DNA from: Cellvibrio sp. OA-2007
GTDB lineage: Bacteria > Pseudomonadota > Gammaproteobacteria > Pseudomonadales > Cellvibrionaceae
Assembly (NCBI RefSeq): GCF_000953825.1
Contig: NZ_BBUL01000093.1
Location: 124,001-188,000 of the forward strand
Direction: 5' to 3'
DNA: 64,000 bases
Shown here: positions 58,751 through 64,000 of the stretch, in pieces
Numbering within the stretch: position 1 is the stretch's first letter
How the letters are laid out: each line of letters opens with the position of its first letter
The notes under the pieces: generated by a model
The model's database searches: none
The model's input: only the letters and a program-made list of their open reading frames with translations
What the model was told of the DNA's origin: nothing
Position numbers and translations under genes: made by a program

Positions 58751-61282
58751 TCAGGAAACGCCCAGCGCGGTATTGATGATGATTTTTTTAATAGCCGCTA
58801 CTGAGTTTAGCTGGCGCATGCCGGTATTGCGCAGCCAATTTACGGCCAGACTGCGATTGCCAAACAAGCGTTTAAAACCTTCCATTGCTGACATCATGCC
58901 CAAATTACCCGCCAAGCGCTGACGCTGGTAACGGCGCAGAATGGAATAATCGGCCAGTGGGATGCCGCGCAGCAATGCGCGCTCAATTTCCTGCGCAAGC
59001 GCGATCACATCTAACAAACCTAAATTGACACCCTGCCCGGCCAAGGGATGAATATTGTGCGCAGCATCACCCACCAATGCGATTCCCGGTTGAATATAGG
59101 TCGTCGCGTGGCGCTGGCGCAAAGGAATGGCATAGCGCCTATCGCAGTAGATAACCTTGCCAAGACGCGCTTCAAATGCAGCGGTGAGCCGCGCGCAAAA
59201 CGTTTCATCATCCAAGGCCATCAACTCTGCAGCTAATGCATCTTCTGCCGACCAAACAATTGAACAACTGTGCGCATCGCCCTGCTGTTGCAGCGGCAAA
59301 AATGCCAGCGGCCCCGTGTGCATAAACCGCTGCCACGCAGTAAATTCGTGCGGAAGCTCGGTGCGCACGGTGGTGATAATTGCCTGCTGGCCATAGTCCC
59401 ATTCGCGGGTGGCAAATTCAGCCAATTCGCGTACTTTGGAGTGCGCGCCGTCTGCGGCAATTAACAGCGCCGCGGTAATTTCATTGCCATTAGAAAGTTG
59501 CACCCGCGTGCGCACCGCGCCGTCTTGTGACGAAATAATCTGCGTGACCGCAACAGGCTGCAGCAGAAAAATATTGTTATGCTGCGCCATACGTTCACGC
59601 AGTTGCTTCACAATCACCGAGTTTTCCACAATGTGACCGAGATGAGATTGCTGCACCTCAGCGCAATCAAATTCAATCGCGGCGGTGCCCTCACCGTCCC
59701 ATACTTTCATTTCGCGATAGGCGCAAGCGCGCTGTGCGACAATTTCGTCCCAACAGCCAATATCGGTAAATAATGTTTGCGATGCATGGGTGAGCGCAAC
59801 CACCCGCGGATCAAACTGCTCGCCGCTAAAGTGTTGTACATCACCACTTGCTTCTATCACAGCGATGCGCAAATGTTGCGCCGCATCTGTTTGTGCAATG
59901 GCGCACGCAAGTGCGGCACCCACCAAACCGGCGCCGACGATAATTACATCGTAATCCAGGTTATTTTGTTGCTCAGCCGGTTCATTACTTGCAACTGATT
60001 CACCATTGTAAGCCGCTAATTTTTCGTCCGAAACTTCATCTAACAGCCAGCGAAACCCGCGGCCAGCGGTGCCCATGGTCTGGGCGATAAATTGATTTTT
60101 TATCAGCGGAATAGATTCAAGGCTTAATAACCCGAGATGACGCATAGCAATCAACGGCAGTTGATCGCTGGAAAACAAACGCACTAACTTATCGCTAAAT
60201 TCAATAGTGAGTTGCTGATCGAATGATTGTTTGTGCAGATAGGATTGCAACACGGCCAAATCGCCGTAGGATTTATTTTTTTCAGTCGCCTCGCGCAGGG
60301 TTTCTACCAAGCCAACGCAATCGCGCAGCGCCAAATTAAACCCCTGACCGGCAACCGGATGCAAAAAATGCGCAGCATTGCCGAGCAATACCACATGCGA
60401 GCGCACTTGCTCTTCAGCTAAAACTAACTGCAAGGGATAGGCAAAACGTTTGGCCACGCGATTAAAACGCCCTACCCGAAAACCAAATTGCGCCTGCAAT
60501 TGTGCGAGAAAATCCGCATCGTTTAACGCGAGAGTTTCATCGGCTTGCGCGGCAGGCAAAGTCCACACCAGCGCCGATATTTGCGCATGGCTGGATTCAC
60601 CCAGAGGCAAAAGCGCAACCGGGCCATCGGCCGTAAAACGCTCATAAGCCACACCTTGATGGGGCTCGGAAAATTCCACATTAGTGATAATCGCTGTCTG
60701 CCCATAGTCACGCACTTGCGTGCCTATGCCCAACGCCTTGCGCAAGGGTGAATCGCCACCGTCGGCAATCACGGCAAGCGTTGTGCTGATGGTAAATTCT
60801 TGCGCATCGGTTTTTACATTGAGCAGTGCGCCATCCTGTTGCGGCAACAATTGGGTTACGCTTGATGAAGCAAAACACTGAATATTTTTTTGCGCTTGCA
60901 CATGGCCGAGTAACACTTTTCCCAGCCACGCATTTTCAACCACATAACCGACCGCCGCGATATTATTTTCTGCAGCGTCAATCACACCGCCAAGAAAATG
61001 CCCGCGATCCGACACATGCACCTGCGCAATCGGTGTAATGTGTTGCTGCAGTTTTTCCCACAAACCCAACTCGCGCAAAATAGCCGCCGTACCGTAAGAA
61101 AGCGCAGTAGAGCGCGCATCAAAACTTGGCTGAAAATGAATATCATCGGCGCGCGCAAAGGGCTGCGCTTCAATTAACGCAATGCGCAATTGAGGCTGAC
61201 TGGCAGCAAGCAAACTGGCGAGACTCGTGCCCACCATGCCGCCGCCGATAATGGCGATATCAAATTCGAGTAGGTGCGACAT
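58751..61282 (-). CDS. Fused UbiH-UbiI ubiquinone FAD-monooxygenase
   Basis: One 843-residue frame contains two complete flavin monooxygenases that are separate genes in E. coli (ubiH, ubiI/visC). Module 1 (about 1-410) has FDIAIIGGGMVGTSLASLLA, VIADGGDSPLRKALG and LLGNAAHFLHPVAGQGFNLA; the GN variant of the GD motif fits UbiH. Module 2 (about 442-843) has YDVIIVGAGLVGAALACAIA, LIAADGAHSKVRELA and LVGDAAHNIHPLAGQGVNLG, fitting UbiI. The linker (about 412-440) is Ala/Glu/Asn-rich with no internal start or stop. UbiH hydroxylates C1 and UbiI C5 of the ubiquinone ring. It follows pepP, as ubiH does in E. coli. Confidence 0.9.
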   Translation of the reverse strand: MSHLLEFDIAIIGGGMVGTSLASLLAASQPQLRIALIEAQPFARADDIHFQPSFDARSTALSYGTAAILRELGLWEKLQQHITPIAQVHVSDRGHFLGGVIDAAENNIAAVGYVVENAWLGKVLLGHVQAQKNIQCFASSSVTQLLPQQDGALLNVKTDAQEFTISTTLAVIADGGDSPLRKALGIGTQVRDYGQTAIITNVEFSEPHQGVAYERFTADGPVALLPLGESSHAQISALVWTLPAAQADETLALNDADFLAQLQAQFGFRVGRFNRVAKRFAYPLQLVLAEEQVRSHVVLLGNAAHFLHPVAGQGFNLALRDCVGLVETLREATEKNKSYGDLAVLQSYLHKQSFDQQLTIEFSDKLVRLFSSDQLPLIAMRHLGLLSLESIPLIKNQFIAQTMGTAGRGFRWLLDEVSDEKLAAYNGESVASNEPAEQQNNLDYDVIIVGAGLVGAALACAIAQTDAAQHLRIAVIEASGDVQHFSGEQFDPRVVALTHASQTLFTDIGCWDEIVAQRACAYREMKVWDGEGTAAIEFDCAEVQQSHLGHIVENSVIVKQLRERMAQHNNIFLLQPVAVTQIISSQDGAVRTRVQLSNGNEITAALLIAADGAHSKVRELAEFATREWDYGQQAIITTVRTELPHEFTAWQRFMHTGPLAFLPLQQQGDAHSCSIVWSAEDALAAELMALDDETFCARLTAAFEARLGKVIYCDRRYAIPLRQRHATTYIQPGIALVGDAAHNIHPLAGQGVNLGLLDVIALAQEIERALLRGIPLADYSILRRYQRQRLAGNLGMMSAMEGFKRLFGNRSLAVNWLRNTGMRQLNSVAAIKKIIINTALGVS

Positions 61283-61301
61283 AAAAAATCCAACCTAGAT
61301 T

Positions 61302-62615
61302 TTAACTGGCCATCAACGCTTCAATGTCGGCAATGGTTTTGGGAACGTCTTTGGTGAGGACTTCGTTGCCGTCTTTGGTGATGACGACGTCGTCTTCGAT
61401 GCGAATGCCGATGCCGCGCCATTTTTTGGCGACGCGTTCGTTGTCGGGCGCGACGTAAATGCCCGGCTCTACGGTCATGACCATGCCGGGTTCGAGTACA
61501 CGCCATTCGCCGCCGACTTTGTAATCACCAACATCGTGTACATCAATACCGAGCCAGTGACCGGCGCGATGCATATAAAATTCTTTGTAGGCTTCGCTTT
61601 TAATTAATTCGTTTACATCGCCTTCGAGCAGGCCGATTTTTACCAGACCTTGGGTGATCACACGCACGGTTGCTTCGTGGGGATCGTTCCAGTGTTTGCC
61701 CGGTTTACATTCGGCGATGGCTTCAAGTTGGGCTTGCAAACAAATCTCGTAGAGGGCTTTTTGTTCGGGCGAAAATTTTCCATTAACGGGAAAGGTGCGG
61801 GTGATATCTGCCGCGTAATAATCCAATTCACAACCGGCATCGATTAAAACCAAATCGCCATTTTTGAGCGGCGCGGAGTTTTCAATGTAATGCAAAATGC
61901 AGCCATTTTTACCGCCGCCGACAATGGTGTTGTACGCCGGAAAACGCGCGCCACTCATGTGGAATTCATGCAGAATTTCTGCTTCGAGCTGATATTCCAT
62001 CACACCCGCTTTGCTCGCTTTCATGGCGCGCACATGGGCGCGGGCAGAAATTTCGCCCGCCTCTTTCATTACCCGCAACTCGGCAGCGCTTTTAAACAAA
62101 CGCTGCTCATTGAGAAAGTGGCTTAAATCCAAAAACTCGCCCGGTGGCGTTGCACCAGAGCGCACTTTGGCACGGATGGTGTTGACCCAATCCATGACGT
62201 GTTTATCGAATTCATTATCTTTACCCATGGAGTAGTAAACACGCTGCTTACCTTCGAGTAAGCCGGGTAAAATTTCATCTATATCATCGATAGGAAATGC
62301 ATCGTCCGCTTCAAATTCACTGCAGGCGCCTTCTGGACCTGCGCGATAGCCATCCCAAATTTCCCGCTCACGATTGCGCTCGCGCACAAACAACACATAT
62401 TCACCGTGCTCGCGGCCAGGAATTAATACCAGCACTGCTTGCGGCTCTTCAAAACCCGAGAGGTATAAAAAATCGCTGTTTTGACGGTAGTGATATTCGG
62501 TATCGCGGCTGCGAGTGCGCTCAGGGGCGGCGGGCACTATGGCGATGGAGTTAGGCTCCATTTGTGCCATTAAGGCTTTGCGGCGGCGGGCAAATTCGGC
62601 TTTGGATATTCTCAT
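61302..62615 (-). CDS. pepP: Xaa-Pro aminopeptidase P
   Basis: From ATG 62615 (MRISKAEFARRRKALM) the 437-residue enzyme has the creatinase-like N-terminal domain and a pita-bread metallopeptidase core. The metal ligands appear in LIDAGCELDYYAADITRTFP (two Asp), in MHRAGHWLGIDVHDVG (His), in MVMTVEPGIY (Glu) and in RGIGIRIEDDVVI (Glu). It releases N-terminal residues ahead of proline. The gene lies between ygfB and the fused ubi gene in the conserved order ygfB-pepP-ubiH. Confidence 0.94.
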   Translation of the reverse strand: MRISKAEFARRRKALMAQMEPNSIAIVPAAPERTRSRDTEYHYRQNSDFLYLSGFEEPQAVLVLIPGREHGEYVLFVRERNREREIWDGYRAGPEGACSEFEADDAFPIDDIDEILPGLLEGKQRVYYSMGKDNEFDKHVMDWVNTIRAKVRSGATPPGEFLDLSHFLNEQRLFKSAAELRVMKEAGEISARAHVRAMKASKAGVMEYQLEAEILHEFHMSGARFPAYNTIVGGGKNGCILHYIENSAPLKNGDLVLIDAGCELDYYAADITRTFPVNGKFSPEQKALYEICLQAQLEAIAECKPGKHWNDPHEATVRVITQGLVKIGLLEGDVNELIKSEAYKEFYMHRAGHWLGIDVHDVGDYKVGGEWRVLEPGMVMTVEPGIYVAPDNERVAKKWRGIGIRIEDDVVITKDGNEVLTKDVPKTIADIEALMAS

Positions 62616-62633
62616 GTAGGCACTCGCAAACAA

Positions 62634-63248
62634 TTAATGTAATTGATTAGACCCAGGTGCCATGCTCGCAGGATTTACCCCTTCGGCATGCTCGGCTGAA
62701 AATTCAAAATAGAGTGAGTTAACCACCACCCGCACATATTCGGTTACCTCCATGTAGTCCGCTTCTGCACTTGGCTCGTCTTCTTCATCATCGGCCTGGA
62801 TTTGTACGATGTTGGCCATGTCTTGGAGCATTTCTTCAAATTCTTCGTTGATCACTCGCTTACCTTGATGATCAACACTGCCAAAACCGGTGAGGAAACC
62901 GTGGCACCACTCACTCAGCGCGCGCACGCGATCATTGAGCGTGTTGTCATCATCGGGCAACATCAATTTCAAACTGAATTGGCCGCGCAGTTGATCGCTC
63001 GTGGTGTGATACAAACGACTCAGGGCGATGCGCACTTGCTCGTCGGGTGCGGCGATAAAATCGAGAAATTCAACCGCCTCCAACAGCCAGTTGATTTCAC
63101 TCAAGGTCGCACCACCCGCCAATTTACCGCACAGCAAACCGTGCAGTTCAGAAGGGCTATTGAGGGTGCCGAGGGGTGCCAACAGGTTGGCGAGATCATC
63201 AAAATTCAGGGGGGCGAGCAGTTGTTCGGTGGAAGTGGTATCGGTCAT
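62634..63248 (-). CDS. ygfB: YgfB/UPF0149 family protein
   Basis: The 204-residue protein has the UPF0149 pattern: NSPSELHGLLCGKLAGG near residue 30, LSEWCHGFLTGFGSVD in the middle, and a C-terminal acidic stretch before EVTEYVRVVVNSLYFEF. Its biochemical role is poorly known; in pseudomonads it is reported to modulate AmpDh3-type regulation, which I have not checked. It heads the leftward pepP-ubi unit and is divergent from zapA. Confidence 0.9.
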   Translation of the reverse strand: MTDTTSTEQLLAPLNFDDLANLLAPLGTLNSPSELHGLLCGKLAGGATLSEINWLLEAVEFLDFIAAPDEQVRIALSRLYHTTSDQLRGQFSLKLMLPDDDNTLNDRVRALSEWCHGFLTGFGSVDHQGKRVINEEFEEMLQDMANIVQIQADDEEDEPSAEADYMEVTEYVRVVVNSLYFEFSAEHAEGVNPASMAPGSNQLH

Positions 63249-63415
63249 AGTGGCCTCTCATCGCAGTGGGACGAATGCTATCACGATTGCGCTTGTCGAC
63301 TCTGCAAACTTTTATATAGCGATTTCTAAGGTTAAAACCACCTGAGTAAAACCTGTTTGTTTATCAATTTAATACAGCTCAACTTCTCGAATTCACATTA
63401 ACTTGGGCTGTGTGA

Positions 63416-63444
63416 TTGACCACCCGCTGGGCGCGCAATATAGT
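63416..63444 (+). promoter_or_regulatory. Sigma-70 promoter of the TIGR02449-zapA unit
   Basis: TTGACC (63416-63421) and TATAGT (63439-63444) are 17 bp apart, directly upstream of the start at 63480. Confidence 0.78.
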
Positions 63445-63479
63445 GGGCGACCTGCGCTATTTATTGGTTATTTATTATC

Positions 63480-63686
63480 ATGTCTGACGATCTGTTACTC
63501 GCCCTCGAAACCAAGCTGGATAAGCTGATCCTGCTGTGCAATCGCCTGCAGCAAGAAAACGCCGAACTCAAAACCCGCGAAAGCGAGTGGCAGCGCGAGC
63601 GGGTGCGCCTGATCGAAAAGAATGAAGTGGCGCGCAGCCGCGTAGAAGCCATGATCACCCATTTACGTAATCTGGACGCAGAGTAA
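63480..63686 (+). CDS. Small coiled-coil protein of the TIGR02449 family
   Basis: A 68-residue protein, almost wholly coiled coil (LETKLDKLILLCNRLQQENA, RVRLIEKNEVARSRVEAMIT). It resembles the small ZapB-like family that regularly lies upstream of zapA in gammaproteobacteria and may take part in cell division. The zapA start is 11 bp after its stop, so they are co-transcribed. Confidence 0.87.
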   Translation: MSDDLLLALETKLDKLILLCNRLQQENAELKTRESEWQRERVRLIEKNEVARSRVEAMITHLRNLDAE

Positions 63687-63697
63687 TCGAGGCATTG

Positions 63698-64000
63698 ATG
63701 AGCAACGAAACTGTTTTTGTAAAAATCCTCGATAAAGAATATCAAGTCGCTTGCCCGCGTGAAGAGCGTCAAGCACTGGTGGAATCGGCGCAATTGCTCG
63801 ATGAACGCATGAAAGCAATTCGCGGCACTGGCGCAGTGATCGGCCTTGAGCGCATCGCCGTTATGGCGGCGCTCAATTTGAGCCATGAATTGCTGCAAGC
63901 CAAAACAGTGGCGGCCAGCGCCGGAGCCGGCAGTTCAGTCAATCGCACGGATTTATTGCGCTTGAATGACAAATTAGATAACACCCTGAACAAATTGGGA
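63698..64000 (+). CDS. zapA: Cell division protein ZapA (3' end beyond the window)
   Basis: The frame from ATG 63698 (GAGG at 63689-63692) stays open to the window end for 101 residues: VFVKILDKEYQVACPREER, then LLDERMKAIRGTGAVIGLER and AALNLSHELLQAK, the head domain and first helix of ZapA, which crosslinks FtsZ filaments. The missing tail should be short. In many relatives the 6S RNA gene follows, outside this window. Confidence 0.92.
   Translation, partial: MSNETVFVKILDKEYQVACPREERQALVESAQLLDERMKAIRGTGAVIGLERIAVMAALNLSHELLQAKTVAASAGAGSSVNRTDLLRLNDKLDNTLNKLG

Noticed and set aside
59020-59464. Several long antisense frames over the UbiH-UbiI gene
   Set aside because: They are opposite-strand shadows of a gene with clear motifs throughout.
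58751-61282. Interpretation of the double-length gene as a missed stop between ubiH and ubiI
   Set aside because: The linker is in frame, has no stop, and no ribosome site or ATG lies directly before the second module, so a true fusion fits better; resequencing would settle it.

Overview
The window looks like chromosomal DNA of a polysaccharide-degrading gammaproteobacterium, most likely Cellvibrio or a close relative (Cellvibrionaceae). The inference rests on secreted GH5 and GH30 enzymes with CBM6, CBM10-like and CBM2 modules joined by poly-Ser linkers, on a class I adenylate cyclase, and on gammaproteobacterial gene order (ygfB-pepP-ubiH-ubiI beside zapA; nudE divergent from yrfG-hslR-hslO). 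I saw no tRNA, rRNA, CRISPR array, complete insertion sequence or prophage.

Region 1 (1-4922) is a signalling cassette: a truncated, degenerate sigma-54-activator-like AAA protein on the minus strand, divergent from an FHA/winged-helix protein, a membrane Ser/Thr kinase with TPRs and an orphan 139-residue protein. Region 2 (4950-24464) is accessory and rich in carbohydrate enzymes. It holds a coupled 7TM-AraC regulator and UGT-type glycosyltransferase, two related GH5 enzymes of the exo-beta-1,3-glucanase type, a GH30 enzyme and a GH5 mannanase. Between these lie a Fic protein, a GyrI-like protein, two AT-rich lipoproteins, a hibernation factor, an antitoxin with a wrecked toxin gene, a lipoprotein methyltransferase and a transglutaminase/N-formylglutamate amidohydrolase/DUF1993 operon. 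The GH5 and GH30 genes together suggest use of beta-1,3/1,6-glucans such as laminarin; the mannanase widens this to plant mannan.

Region 3 (24653-38287) is regulatory: AlgR/AlgZ-type two-component genes, argH, a hybrid kinase immediately upstream of cyaA, an AlkC-like repair protein, a kinase-like protein that has lost its phospho-accepting histidine, and a GAF-GGDEF cyclase behind about 1 kb of noncoding DNA. Region 4 (38414-44445) is nitrite assimilation: cobA-nirB-nirD behind a clear sigma-54 promoter with NtrC-like half-sites upstream, divergent from moaA-moaB.

Region 5 (44702-64000) is mostly core: a GGDEF-EAL protein, cysQ, nudE, yrfG, hslR, hslO, a gluconate-type permease, dbpA, an outer-membrane protein, small enzymes, a cold-shock gene with a long leader, an MgtC-like protein, an unusual single-chain UbiH-UbiI fusion, pepP, ygfB and the start of zapA. 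Two families of structured intergenic repeats recur: one at 7579 and 52255, the other at 17366, 24519 and 50744.

Coordinates were read by eye and family names come from recognised motifs. No database search was run.
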